Assembly: GCF_019279795.1 (NCBI RefSeq)
Contig: NC_056732.1
Coordinates: 1,073,688,540 to 1,073,752,539 of the forward strand
Direction: 5' to 3'
DNA: 64,000 nucleotides
DNA from: Protopterus annectens
Taxonomy: Eukaryota; Chordata; Ceratodontiformes; Protopteridae
Shown here in pieces: positions 21,181 through 33,758 of this stretch. A program made the translations under genes and the position numbers. Position 1 is the first letter of the stretch. Every line of letters starts with the position of its first letter. Below the pieces are notes generated by a model. It did no database searches. It saw nothing but the letters and a program-made list of their open reading frames with translations, and was not told the origin of the DNA.

Positions 21181-21419
21181 CCAAATGGCATGAAAAGTGA
21201 GCCACAGATCACCCTAGAGTAGTCAGTAAGCTACTGAGTGTAACTAGAGGTACTCTATCGGGATAGTTGAAGAATTTAAGGCCTTTAATTTTCTTGCTTA
21301 GAAGTCATTGGAGCCTTTCCACTTAAGTGATATGCATTGATTTGTGTATACCAAAGGGGCATTGCATTCAGTGATGGGCCTGATCAGGGAAGAGCAGAGT
21401 GGTAGCATAACCTCTTTGG

Positions 21420-22480
21420 ATCTTCAAGATATTGCCTTAGAAATTAACTTGGCCAGATAAAAAGATTTCATGACTGTGGTGGAAACATGACGATCAAACA
21501 AAACGGAGTTGTCCATATAAGTACCTGGTCTCTTACGTGTGAAGAAGAGTGCAGTTGCTAACATATGAGGTAGGAGCAGCTTTTGCACCAGTGCTGCTAA
21601 ACTGCACTTTTTCACATTTAGCATGACGCCGTTTTTGGTACACCTTGAATGTGTGCATGTTCCAGCCCTTGCTGAAGATGATTAGTATTAGCGAATGAGT
21701 GAATAACACTGCCCAGCTTGCAGACCTTACCAGACTTTCAGCCATACTTTTGAGGTATTGCCTTGGATGTCGGCAGAGTAAATGCCAAACAGGAGACAGC
21801 CCGGCACTGATTGCTGTTGTACCTCACTAATTACAGTTTTATATTCAGAGGCAATACCAGCAACTTTCAAAGTTTGGGATCTTTTGCACAACTAATTTGT
21901 AATCCAGCAGAGAACATGGAAATTTACACTGTTTGCCTATTTTCCAATGATACCAGCAGGGGAATACTGTCAAAAGCCATAGCCAGGCTGAGGTAAGCAG
22001 TTTGCACAGATTGACCACTGTCAACAGTCTGTGTAACCTCTTCAAAGAAGTTTACTGGGTTCAAGAGACAGTACCTGCCCTACACAGTTATAGCTCAGTT
22101 AAGTTACTTATGTGTGCATAAAGGTGTTTTGCTGTGTACTTTCATGGCGTGATATACAGTCTGATGATGCTGATGGGCCTGTAGTTAGCTAGGTATGTAG
22201 AGGGGTCCCAGGCACTGTTCTTCAGGTTCACGCATAAACCTTGTAGGTAGGCTGAGGTTGAACACATTAAAGTAGATGCTTGGAGCACGCATTCGTGGCA
22301 GTACTAAGAATGCAACCTGTTGAGTTGTCTGGTACCAAAGAAGGATTATTTTCAGCCTTCAACAGGCATTGTCAGACTTGTTCCAAGGGAAACTGCGCAT
22401 CATCTGTGGTAGTGAGGACAATGGTGTGGGGCAGGAGGATTAAAGTTTTCAGTAAATATGTCTGGTACTGCACTGGAAAA
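21420..22480 (-). mobile_element. CR1-like LINE remnant (RT), antisense
   Basis: Translated fragments on the - strand, in several frames, match the CR1-like copy at 26.56-28.34 kb. They are LANYRPISI (about 22190), DSGQSVQTAYLSLAMAFDSIP (RT motif A region, about 21965-22025), PGCLLFGIYSADI (motif B region, about 21760-21800), and FDRHVSTTVMKSFYLAKLI (about 21430-21490). Many frameshifts and stops make it an old, non-functional 5'- and 3'-truncated piece. Confidence 0.72.
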
Positions 22481-22499
22481 CCGTTGATTTGAAAAAAAA

Positions 22500-23690
22500 T
22501 ATTTTAAGTGCACTGATTTATTTTTTCTTCATCTCTGATTAGCTTATTTAACATTTCATTAGATATAGTGTATTCAAAGCTTTTTTGCTATATGGTGATT
22601 TCAAGCATAGCATTAATCTTTTCAGCAGATTGGTTTAATGCTTCTTATGTGTTCTGTACTAATTATTCATTTCTTGTCAAGACTTGCCACATAACTTTTT
22701 TTAACATACTGCAGCTTTTTAAGTGGACATTCATCTCCAGTTAAACTTCAACAGGTTTTTCCTCCTTGGTTTACAACAGACTATTGTAGGATTATAGTTT
22801 ATTCTCAGTGTAAGAAAAGCCATAATTTTTGGCATCAGATAAAAATCGTCTTGCATGTCTCAACAGTGCAAGATACTGTACAATAATAAAGACACTTGGG
22901 ACAGACAGTACCACACTACAGATACGTGTGAGTATAGCTTTGTCGGGCTCTTAACTTTCGATTTCAGATGTCACTTCTATTGTTTGCAAATGAGATTTCA
23001 CACTTCCAATCCCCAGAAGGAAGTAATACATCAACAGTGGAGTTTTATTCACACAGTTTGATATATGGTCTCCCAATTATAGCGAATATGTCAAAGAAAA
23101 AAAATAGTAATTTCAAACAACCAGCAACATCTGTAGGCATATCACCTTAGACACTCAAAACTGAGCACCACTGTTCAGGTCTAACATAGGCAAAGTGGCT
23201 ACCAATAAAAACAAAGATTCAAATTAGTTCTGTCATGCCAGAGTTATTGACTAATACACCTATGAACTTTCCACTTATACAGCAGCCACCTTACCAAGAG
23301 AGCAACAACCTACAGTCACAATCCATCCTTTCCCTAGATAACACACCCTGTAACAGACTTCACATCACTGACAGACTCAGACTTCTCAGTGATGACACCA
23401 CAGCCATACAAGGCTGTAGCTGCACAGATGAAGAAAATCTCTCCCAAGTAGAAATTCAAACACCAACTCAATAAATGCTTCCTCGATCAAACAACTCGTA
23501 AAGGCTACCAAGCCAAGAGATCACTTGAGAGCCAAAGCACTGCTACTGTTCTTGCTTAATTCCCTATTGGTAGCTTAACCTGCTCATTCTAATTAATATG
23601 GAAAGTTTCTTCCATCTCCCCTCCCTCCAGGTCTCTGCTGTTTAGACTGTGTCCCTACTTTTGTATCCCCCCCTTTGTGCTGTATTGTAT
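22500..23690. other. Unrecognised AT-rich region
   Basis: No coding or repeat signature recognised. A short open frame at 23235-23474 (79 aa) has no features I recognise and is probably chance. Confidence 0.5.
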
Positions 23691-23694
23691 TTAT

Positions 23695-26565
23695 TACTTA
23701 TCTGCTTTATTTATATTTGTTTACCGAGAAAGTGTGTCTGGGTCATAAATTAAATGCTTAAAGCTCCAGCAGTTTAAACAGAACATTTACACAAATTACA
23801 AAATAATAATATACTATGTGTCAATATAAGATAAAAACAGAATATTGAGTGTGACGCATTTACAGTTATAAGTTTTAAAATCTGACGAATTCAACTGAAA
23901 TAGAAGAGGGGCTTACTTCCATGTACTGAGAGAAGCAGAGAAAGAATAGTGGATTAGGTAAATAGTTTTGAGGTGATTAGCACTGCAGTGAAAGAGATAA
24001 AAAAGGAGTTTAGAGACAATCCATTTGTGCAGGGTATTAATGCTAGTTAGGAGGAACTTACGAAGAAGATAGGGAGGTGGGATGCTTAGAGAGGCAGTCA
24101 CCTAGGTGTGACTGATGGAGTTGTGTGTGTGTGGTTAGTAATTTTGTTTAGAGTTAGACTTGGGGTAGATATTGGGGGGAATGTTAGCATCCGAGGGTGA
24201 AGGAGTTTGAAAGGGAGGAACATTGACAAGTCCACTTGGTATGGAGGTGTGGTTTTAATTGGAGTTTGAAATGTCTGGGGTTGGAGCAGTCACAAATAGA
24301 AAGTGGAAGTGAGTTGTACAGCTTAGCAATATAGTGAGAGTAGAGGGCTTTTCTGTGTGTGAGTCAGCAATTGTGGTTGTATAGCATAAAGACTTTTCTG
24401 AGGATCTTAGGGGACTGGTTGGAAGGTACCAGGATAAGACAGTCTTGAGAGCAGGGCAAGTGTCTGGGTGTACAGAATTTTGTTGGCTTTTTCCAGTTTT
24501 ATAGAGATGAGGTAGTTGGAAAATTCAAGCCAGATGAGTTGTTTAAGCAAAATGTAGCGGTGAGTGTGTGTGAAGGAGTCTTGGTTGTGAATTTAGCAGT
24601 TTTGTTGTATATTGAGTCCAGTTTAGTGAATTGGGTTTTATGTAGGTTAGCTAGTGCAGTTGCTGCATATGTGAGGGTAAGAAGTGTAAAAGGTAATGCT
24701 GTAAGTTGTCTGGTATAATTAGTAAGGTATGGTTTAACTCTAGTGTAGCATCCCTAGCCTTTGGTGATTTTTTTTTTATTGGTGATTTCATGCTTATGAA
24801 TATCAAATTTAAGTTGATCATTGATTGTAAATCCTACTAGCTTGGTATGGGGGACTATATTAATGATAGCTCTATTCGTAGCGATGATGAAGATGTTTTT
24901 GCTATTTGTGTAGACTTTTGGGATGGAGAGCATGACCTTTGTTTTTTTAGCATTGAGCACAAGTTTAGAGTTCCTAGCCAGTTTTCTAAAGATGTGAATG
25001 CTGTCTAACTGGGGTTTCGGAGTTTTGAGACTGAATTGGGCTTGCAGATGATGGGGGCATTAACAGAATGTAGGGACATATCATTGATAAATATATTAAA
25101 ATGCAGGGGGCAAGTACAGAAGCCTGTGGATTCCTGCTGATATGCATAGAGAGGAGGGATATGGCGGGTTTCAATTTCACAATACTTCTGTTACCAAGGT
25201 ATGATGAAAACTAAGATACCGTGTTGTTGGATAGACTTATTTTAGAAGTTTTGTTTAGGAACAGATAGTGTAATACAGTGTCAACAGCTTTCGTTAAATC
25301 AAGGAAACTTGTAGATACTAGGTTGTTATTGTTTCTATGGTAGAGAATTGTGTGTTTATAAGGGGTATGAGAGCAGAGTCAGTTCTATGTGATGGTCTAA
25401 AATTGTGTTGATGTGGAGAGAGAAAGTTATTAGAAAAAAGGCATTCTAGTAGTTGTGACTGAATGCATCTTTCATGGATTTTAGATAGTGGAAATAGAAT
25501 GGCTATGGATCTAGAGTTGTTAAGCTCATTGGAGATTCCACCTTTATGTAGTGGAGTGGTGTAGGACTGTTTCCCAGTACTAGGAACATATTATTCAGAG
25601 ATGGACCTGTTGATAAGAATGGATACTGGGTATACGGCTGATTTTGCTGCTAATTTAAGATATTCTGTGGTGCGATTTTCTACTATGAATGTTTGCAATT
25701 TAGAAAGATATGACTGGATTAGTGAAGTGAGAATAGGTTGCATGAAGAAACTGTTGGGATTGTTGGTTGGAGCTGAAGTAAAGAGAAGGTTGAGGGAAGG
25801 GTTGGTAGTAATACAGAGTCCATGAAATTATTATTTACAGCACGTGCAATACTGTATTTGGAATCATTAGGATTTGGGCAGGGTTTGATGGGGTTGCCTG
25901 AGCTGAGGAGTGGGGTAGACATAAAGAATTGGAGTAAAGGTTTAGTTGCTAAAATAACTTGCCTTAAATGGCATGGACTTTAGTGATGTTTCTAAGGGTA
26001 TGATAAATTTGAAAAGTGACAAGGGTATTGATATGTCCAAAACACAATGCTTTATCTGTTTCATCAGTTGTTTTGTAGAAATTGATAGCTAGTTGGCAGG
26101 GTTTGATTTCATGTGCTTTTTCCTAATTGGGAGCTTGTGTGTCCAGTACAGCAGAAATATTCTGGTAAAGTACTGCCTGCTTCATCTAGGGGGAAGATTT
26201 TTTTTTATTTTAGTTTGTTCCAATTGTACTGTGCCAAAGTATCATTAAGAATGGCCTTATTGAATTTAGAGAGATTTCTATCATATTTATACGTTTGCTT
26301 TGAGTTGTTAAAGTAATGAATACCAACTGTGGGGTGATGAGCACTTAAGGAATCTGGAAGTACTCCTGATTAAGACATATTTTTAGGTTGATTCGTTAAG
26401 ATGCACTGTATGATAGTTTCAGTAGTTGTTAACTCTTGTGGTGTGGTTATTATTTGAGTGAAGGAGCAAAGATGACGAAGGTTGTAAGAGTCTGTAGGGC
26501 AACAGGAGTTTTCTGTGTGGTTGCAGTAGGTCCAGTTAATATTAGTGTCACCAACTTTGAGAGAA
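23695..26565 (-). mobile_element. L2-like LINE, 3' segment (antisense), interrupted
   Basis: The 3' end on the - strand is the AAATAAA-rich tail next to the TTTACC block at about 23720, a terminus shared with copies at 40.0, 43.3 and 50.6 kb. Going upstream on the - strand there is a C-terminal RT region (LNAKKTKVML and KLVGFTINDQLKFDIH, 24754-24960), a degraded PQGSVLGP-type motif (NPQASVLAP, about 25100), and the endonuclease region (KVGDTNINW, ITTPQELTTTETI, ILTN; 26370-26590). Endonuclease sequence resumes at about 28510, beyond an inserted CR1-like element. Many stops. Confidence 0.75.
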
Positions 26566-28504
26566 AAATCACTATGGACACTAAAGATAACCACAAGGCC
26601 TTCTTCAGCTATGTTAAAAACCTGGGCGGAAATCCTCAGATATGTTCAGAGTTAGTTCACAATGACAAAAAATACACTGAACCCACAGATATTGCCAACA
26701 TTCTGGCAGACCGGTTCAGTACAAATTTCTCCCCTCCCTCACCCCCAAAAGAAGAAATACTTATCCCAGCTGAATGTAACCTCCCTGTCATCACAGATGT
26801 CCAGGTGAGAACTGCCCTCAGCAAAGCTAAAAACACAGCGTCAATGGGACCTGACGGTATCCCGGGTTGCGTGCTACGTGAACTCCAAGAGGAGCTAAAC
26901 CCGCACATAAAAATGCTATTTAACCTTAGCCTTACTACAGGATATGTACCTGAACACTGGCGTACAGCAACAGTGGTCCCACTCCACAAAGGAGGCACCT
27001 CTACAGACCCTGGTAACTACCACCCCATAAGCTTAACCAGCCTGGTCTGCAAAGCTATGGAAAGAATCATTATGGAACTCATAAACAGAGACATTGGGGA
27101 CTTACAGACACTTGATCCCACCCAGTTCGGCTTTGTAAAGGGCAGATCCTGCCTTTTGAACCTGGTTGACTTTTTCTAAACAGTCACTAGAGCCATTGAC
27201 GAGGGCAAAGCAGTTCATACAGCCTACCTGGACTTGGCTAAAGCTTTCGACACAATACCCCACTCTGGCATCATAGACAAGCTCAACAGCTTAAATGTAA
27301 ATCCATATGTCACAAGATGGGTGGCAAACTGGCTAAAGGATAGAACCAATAAAGTCAAAATCGCTGGAGCCATGTCAGACTCAAAGCCAGTCACAAGTGG
27401 TGTCCCACAGGGCTCTGTCCTGGGACCCCTCTTGTTCGGCATTTATTTCTCAGATGTGAAAGCAAACATGGGAGGGTTGTGGCTGACTGCATATGACTGC
27501 AAACTAGGCGCCATAGTCGATACACCAGCTGACACATACATCCTACAGAAAGGCCTCACTGAAATGGACAACTGGTGCCGGAGTCATGGCCTTAAACTAA
27601 ATGCCAAAAAATGTATAGTCATCCCCTTTGGGAAAAACAAAGTACCCACAAATTATCACATAGACAGTAACCCACTGAGTACAGAAAAAGTAGTCTGAGA
27701 CCTGGGGACCCAAGTCAATAGTGACCTCTCATTTGACACCCACATTGCCAAAGTGGTTAGAAAGACTTTCTACCTTGCCCACCTTATCATGAAGGGATTC
27801 ACATCCAGATCAAAGGAGGTCATTGTACCCCTATACTCCTCCCTTATCAGGCCCATGATTGAGTACAATGCCCCATTTGGTATGTACCTCACCCGGCACT
27901 TGCAACAGCTAGAGAGACCCCAAAAGTACCTCACCAAGAGGATCAAGGGTCTCCAACATATGTCATATGCTGCCAGACTAAAGAAACTCCAGCTCTATTC
28001 AGTAGCATACCGCCTGGTCAGAGGTGATCTGTGCCTGACATACAAGGCCTTGTCCAATCAGGAATTGATGGACATGCTCCACCTCAAAAAATCCAAATCC
28101 ATCAGAACCACGAGAGCTAAAGATTTAAACCTCAGCACAAATATGAATAGGACATGCTGGAGGGACAGATTCATAACTCAGAGGCTTCCCATACTCTGGA
28201 ACAGAATCCCAGTTCATGTTAGGCAGAGCCCCTCACTGACTCTCTTCAAGAGAAATCTTGACGAGTGGATGGGAGATTGTAGGTTTACCCCAGGGGTCAT
28301 CTCTGTGTCACTACTAGACAGAAGCACAGCAAACTAATTCTGTTATGTAAGGGGGTCTTCCCTGTGTCACTACTAGACAGAGGCACAGTATTCTAAATCT
28401 ATTCTGTACACTTTTGTACCATTACCTAGGGTGGCGAAAGCCACATCACTATGGCTAGGCATATAAATGCCCCAGGGCAGATAGCCTAGTACCAAACTAT
28501 GAAA
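26560..28504 (+). mobile_element. CR1-like LINE, 5'-truncated, inserted in the L2-like LINE
   Basis: The RT frame runs from about 26565 to 28337 in one phase, with stops at 27177-27179 (TAA) and 27696-27698 (TGA). Motifs are GPDGIPG, NYHPISLTSLVCK, QFGFVKGRSCLLNLV, AYLDLAKAFDTIP (A), GVPQGSVLGPLLFGIY (B) and a degenerate motif C (TAYDCKLG). The C-terminus includes YLTKRIKGLQHMSYAARL and LFKRNLDEWMGD. The 3' UTR block GGCTAGGC ... CCCAGGGC ... GCCTAGTA is shared with the copy ending near 47040. It lacks the endonuclease and ORF1, a typical 5' truncation. Confidence 0.85.
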
Positions 28505-29900
28505 CTAGTATTGGTGTTTCATGGGTTATAGTTATAGATGCCCAGGACAGAATGTCTTCCATAATAGAAATGTTGTTTGTTCGATTTGGTGGGATATAAA
28601 TGGTAGTTGTACAAATAATGTTTTTGTTGCCGTTAACCTGTAGAATGGATGCAAGAAGTTCTTTCTGCATTAGCAAATTTTGGTACCTCTTTTGGGTACA
28701 GGGTGGTACAGAGTTTGTTGAAAAAAAAGGATTGCAGTGCTACTTGCACAGTTGGGAAGGCAGTCAGTCAAGCCGATGACTATTGTAACCAGGTGGGCTA
28801 ATGTTCCTATCTGAGATAGTAGGTTTCAACCATGTTTCAGTTGATATGAGAATATCCAGTGTGTGCTGTCATATCCAGGCATGCAAGGAAAGTAATTTTG
28901 TTACATAAACTCTCCATGTTAATATTGTAGATTTTAAAGCTACTTGATGAATGTTTATAGAAAGTAACATGATGGTTAAGAGGGATAGTGGATGGATTAA
29001 TACTTTTGGGAGTTTTTAGTTTTGATCCAGGGTTTTGTGAATGTCACCACTTCTGAGTTGAGGTACATGGTTGAATAGAGAGATTGGATAATTTAAAGGG
29101 TGGCTTTTTGATGCGGAAGCAGGATTGTGGACGGTGTGAGGTGTTAGAGTAGAAATGTTTTTGTTGAGAAAGTGGGATTGTGGGTGGCATGAGGTAGAGT
29201 AGGAGTGTTTAGTTGAGGACATGTGATGAATGCTAGTGTTAGAGATTAGATGAAATGAATGAGAAGTGAGGAAGGTGAAAGTGAGGTGGGAATGCAGACT
29301 GAAAAGCCTGAGGTGAAGGAGTAATTTGAGTACAGGAGGACAGGTAGTGTAAGATTGTTGGAATAGTGAAAGGAAACAAGAGGTTGTGTTGCTTAATATA
29401 AATACTGAGTTTGAGATTTTGTAGTATAGTGTTTAGAGTTGATACGAGTTTGATGTGTAGTAAAAATGTAATTGCATGTTAAAGGAGTGTGTGTTACTGT
29501 ATTGATTTTATGTTAGCAGAGTTTGAGTTGTTAGGCTTAAAGGTGTGTGGGAAAGCAGAAGAAATTAAGGTTAGGTTTCTGTCTTTATTGGGAAGGACCT
29601 TTGAGGGTGGAAAGGGGAAGAGATTGTTTGATATAAATTTATGTATCGGGGTGAATGAGGAATTGGGGTTGGTGGGATATTGAAGCAGGCAGAGAAACCC
29701 ATGCATCAGCAGGAGGTAATGTCTGCATGCATGCACAGTACCAGAAAAAGAAAAATAGATTAAACCAGACAAACGCTGGAAGGAGGTAATGATTTTAATG
29801 TATGTTAATGCCGAGTAGTTAATATCTGAAACAAAGTTCTGAACTGGTAGAGAGTCAGCCAAGGAGAAATAAGCAGAGTTACAGTGCTATTTTAAAAAAT
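28505..29900 (-). mobile_element. L2-like LINE, 5' segment (antisense), continuation
   Basis: The - strand encodes the N-terminal part of an APE-type endonuclease: TTIYIPPNRTNNISIMEDIL (about 28555-28615), ISTETWLKPTISD (about 28810-28850) and IYNINMESLCNKI (about 28895-28935). Further upstream (29016-29222 and 29494-29862) are open fragments rich in Ser, Pro and Asn that probably belong to the 5' region of the same element. With 23695-26565 it forms one element split by the CR1-like insertion. The upstream limit is uncertain. Confidence 0.65.
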
Positions 29901-32200
29901 GGAGAAACAGAGAGCAGTACCTGTTGTGTAAACCTCTCAACCTTAGTGCAATAAGTCTGTTCAAAGCCCGAAATAATGAGGGGACAAAGGCCCCAAAATA
30001 TGGTTGGATTTTAAATATTGCTCTTATAAGCTTAGAAAATTGCTAGAGTAACAGGATTTGAATTTGCATGCATTTTTTTGAAGGATATGAAGTCTGAAAC
30101 TCAAATGTTATTTCATTATTTAGTGACTTAAATCCTCAGTGACATAGAAAACCACAAGTTTTATGAGTAACGGATCAAAATATGAGGTGAAAATCTGGTC
30201 AGTAAAACATGTAAATCTGAACAGTGAAGAAGTATCTCAGTGTAAGACTTATGCATCAGTTAAGAAGTATCTGAGTGTGCGAGTAAGCAGCAGGCCACTA
30301 TTCCTACATCAAGGCATGAAAACAGCAAAACGTAACATCCTTGTAGTGCAGGCAATTATAGTTTAAACAATGGAGGAAAGGTATGATTAAGTTAAAAAAA
30401 AGTGCAACCATGGCTTGATGAAGTAAATAGAAGCCCGGTGTAAAAATTGTAAATATTGTATTTTTGCATGTTTGTTGTATTTTCTTCTGCTTGTTTTTGA
30501 CATGCACTTTAACTTCATGTTGAAAATAATTCAGTTCAATACTTACTGTAATTTATCTTCAAATTTGTGATATTCTTTTCAAATTATGATGTAGTTTCCT
30601 ACACTGTTGAATTTTCTTTTGGAACCTTCCCCGGTTGAATGAGAAACTGGTCTGTTTGGATAAGCTGAAAATAAAATAAATGTCCTGGCATGCAGTGGAA
30701 TAATGCATCACCTTGTATGTCTTGTGTGTCAAGAAAAACTGTTGGTTTTCAGTCTTTGGCTAAAGACGTTTAATAGACAGTTTATTTAGCACCTGTCAGC
30801 ATCGAATGTACAGCAAATGGGACTGCTTTTCACTTGATGAGGGTCACTTATTTCCCTGGGAAGTACATGTACTAAAGGGGAAATTTTCCATCCACATAAT
30901 ATATCTGTTTTAGTTCTTTTCAGATTGATAACAATTATAAAGCTATACAATACATAAAAAATATTATTTATTTTATTTTTCCATTTGCTAACAGTATACA
31001 TGTTACTGGTCCCGGGAACCTTTCCAGCCATGATCCAAGTAAAATTCATGTTAATAGTGTTGAAAACCAATTGTTTGTATAGAAAAAGTGTACATATCAC
31101 AGAAAATGCATACACGTACACCATCAGCAATGTACATATTATTACAGCTGTAGATGCAGAGGTGAAGATGGCTTTGCAAAATGATGTAGGTCTCAGCAAT
31201 AAAAGGTGTTATTTAAAATACTTTTCTGTGCTTTTGCGTGAATTCGTGTCTGTGCTTGTTACTGAGAAATGGTTTAGAAATCCAAAATGTATAGAAAATT
31301 CCCTGTTGTACGTCCTTTCATTGTTGCAGATCCAGGGGTGTAAACATAATGGTCTTAGTATTTGTAAAATGTCACCTAAAAGCCTGAAGATAGGAAGACA
31401 TCTTAAGTCTACAAATTGGTCATACAGTATAAGTTTCAGTGGTGTTGGGGATGTTCTAGTTACTTATTGTATGCTGTGTCCCCCAGTGAATGAGGATTTT
31501 CTGAATCTGCTTTCACTGATCATTTCATGCTGGAGTAATGGTGGATTTCAACTGTTCAAATGGTAATCGAGTGAAGTCCTCAACATCTAGTATTTGTGCC
31601 CAAATTTTAATGTTATGGTTTGGAGCAAGTGTATGAATTCCAGCTGTGTAGTAATATCATAGGTATGATTACCAACGAACACTGGCTCTTTTTGCTTTTC
31701 CCATCACCCTTATGCACAGTAAATTAACATAGATTGTGATGTCATCACCTTTTAACCGGGTAAAAGCAAACTCTCTTATAAATAAATCATCCTTTGTAGG
31801 CTTAACTAATGGAAAACAGTGATGATGTAAATTATATACTCATGGAAGTAAACTGAAATACTGTTTCCAATGACCCATATGCTCAGAATACTAAAAAAGT
31901 GTGTTCTGCTATATTGCTAAATCCTGCCTTTGTGAACATAATTGTAAGGTATAAATGTATAAAATCAGCAAAAAGCCTTTTGGTTGAATTGCACAATTAG
32001 CAAGATATACAATAGAAAAAAATGGGTAACATTATCCTGCTCAAAAAATAAGACAATTCAATTAAATATTGAAAATACTTTCACTTGCTTCTTCCAGCTC
32101 AGCTTGATCTTGGAGGTCGGAAGCAATAAGTAGCTATTCTTAATTAAATCAGGAAACTGAAAGGGAAAATTTGTGAATGACTCATTCAGCTGTCTTCATT
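29900..32200. other. Unrecognised AT-rich region
   Basis: No gene or repeat family recognised on either strand. The longest frame, 30985-31566 + (193 aa), shows no domain I recognise and overlaps an antisense frame at 30786-31199. Neither has homologous support in the window. I treat both as chance frames. Confidence 0.5.
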
Positions 32201-33440
32201 TCTAAACTGTTAGTGTGGGTGAGAGTTGAGGAAGTAGCAGGCTGAGTTTAGTCCTTGGGGATTCTCTGGTGTTGCAAAGCCATATGAGAGATTTTTGTAG
32301 TATGTCCAAGGTCTCTCATTGGATTGTGTTCGGTGCTGGTCTTACAGGAGGTAACAAGAAGGGAGGAAATCTTCACTGGGTGCCCACACCACTGCAGTAT
32401 CCTCTCTCGATCTGTAGGATCAGTAGCTGTACTGCAAAATCCCCTCATTCCTTAATTCCTTACTTGGAGAGCAGTCCCAGCAAGTTGAACCTCATTTCTG
32501 CCACTTGTACCTAGGATCTAATAATTATAGTCACTACCCAATGCTTTTAATCATACGTGAGAATAACAGTGATTGGACAGTAAATTGAAAGCTTCATTGT
32601 AGGACTTTCTGTCTGTTTCCATGACCATGATGTGGTGTACTGCCTGCAGTACTGTTGCTGCTGATTTTTTCACCTTATCTGCTGGTCCCTCTCAAAGTCC
32701 CCTTTACCCAGAGAACAAGTCCCCTTTGAACTTTAACACTTTCACATGAAGTAACGCAGTACTGTCTTCCGGGAAAGGTACAGATTCTCATTCACTGTAC
32801 CTTCACACTTCGCAGCAAACCTCTTTGGGTGCACTAGAGGTCACACTCACTTGAAACCAAGAAGGGAGCATTATCTGCAGACAACAGGGATGCGGCCTTC
32901 ATGTCCCCAAGCTGGATATTCTTTTGGCCTTAAATGTGCCTTCATGTCATGTCCCTGAAAATCACAGATGAGGACAGACAGGTGTATTCTTGGCAGAATT
33001 CTATATTCACCTTGTATGTATTCAGCATAACTCCTAGAATGCAGATACAACTCTTGCTCTGCAAAAACAGGGACCAGATAGTACATGGCACCAGCCTTAG
33101 AACCCCATACTTGTTGTAGTAGCTGTCTCATGATATTCTTTGGTACACAGTCATAAGCCATTTCCTTCTGTCCTACAGAACCCATGTTGCCAGGACTGGC
33201 AAATTTTCACAATCCCTCTAGTGTTCCTGTAAGGAAAAATAACTGATTCACTGTTCCATGGTTAGGACTAAGTTTGCATTGCTCCTTCTGAAACAGAAGC
33301 TGAGATGTTACATATTCTCTCCTTTCCACCAGTCTGATATAGATTTTTCCCAAGAAGTTGATGAGAGTTTTATTCATGAATAAATAGAGCAGACCATATG
33401 CTTCTGTCCTCCTTTTTGTATAAGAGGATCACCACTTTAG
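32201..33440. other. Mostly unrecognised region; possible RT remnant on - strand
   Basis: The - strand frame 32871-33185 contains MAYDCVPKNIMRQLLQQVWG, which loosely resembles the KAYDRVP motif A region of an endonuclease-type LINE RT. The following sequence keeps only weak similarity. The rest of the region shows nothing recognisable. Confidence 0.3.
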
Positions 33441-33441
33441 A

Positions 33442-33634
33442 TGTTCTTCATGTTTCACTGTTGCAGTCATTACATTTGGGTTATCTGCCTGCAGGTAGCC
33501 CTCAGCCGACCTGAATACCAGAGTCTTGGATTCCTGTGTTGGATGCGGTCTCTTCTTCCATGACGTCAGGTCGTTAGGAGTATAAAACATGCAGCGACGC
33601 CATTACATCAGTCTTTCTTGCCACAATGTGCCCA
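33442..33634 (+). repeat. DIRS left inverted terminal repeat, copy C
   Basis: It begins TGTTCTTCATGTTTCACTGT and is inverted relative to 38649-38880. It contains TGACGTCA at 33561-33568 and TATAAAA at 33581-33587, a CRE-plus-TATA arrangement consistent with an element promoter driving ORF1 at 33759. Confidence 0.9.
33561..33587 (+). promoter_or_regulatory. CRE palindrome plus TATA box in DIRS ITR
   Basis: A perfect TGACGTCA (33561-33568) is followed 12 bp later by TATAAAA (33581-33587), about 170 bp upstream of the ORF1 start. The CRE is kept in copy B (5338-5345), and copy D has a degraded version. CREB/ATF control is an inference from the motif. Confidence 0.6.
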
Positions 33635-33758
33635 AAGCAGAAGCAGTTCGCAAGTGCCGGTCGGCCAACTCCTGAAATTTTCGTTTTCGAGTTTCAGAAC
33701 CGAAGTCTTCAAAAAAGCTAAGTAGCCCATTGGGGATCCTTTTTCTTGCTCTTAACTG

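Noticed and set aside
26657-26998. 113-aa antisense frame
   Set aside because: It is the complement of the CR1-like RT, whose sense frame carries GPDGIPG and other motifs.
30985-31566. 193-aa + strand frame in AT-rich DNA
   Set aside because: No domain, no homologous frame in the window, and a composition like translated noncoding DNA.
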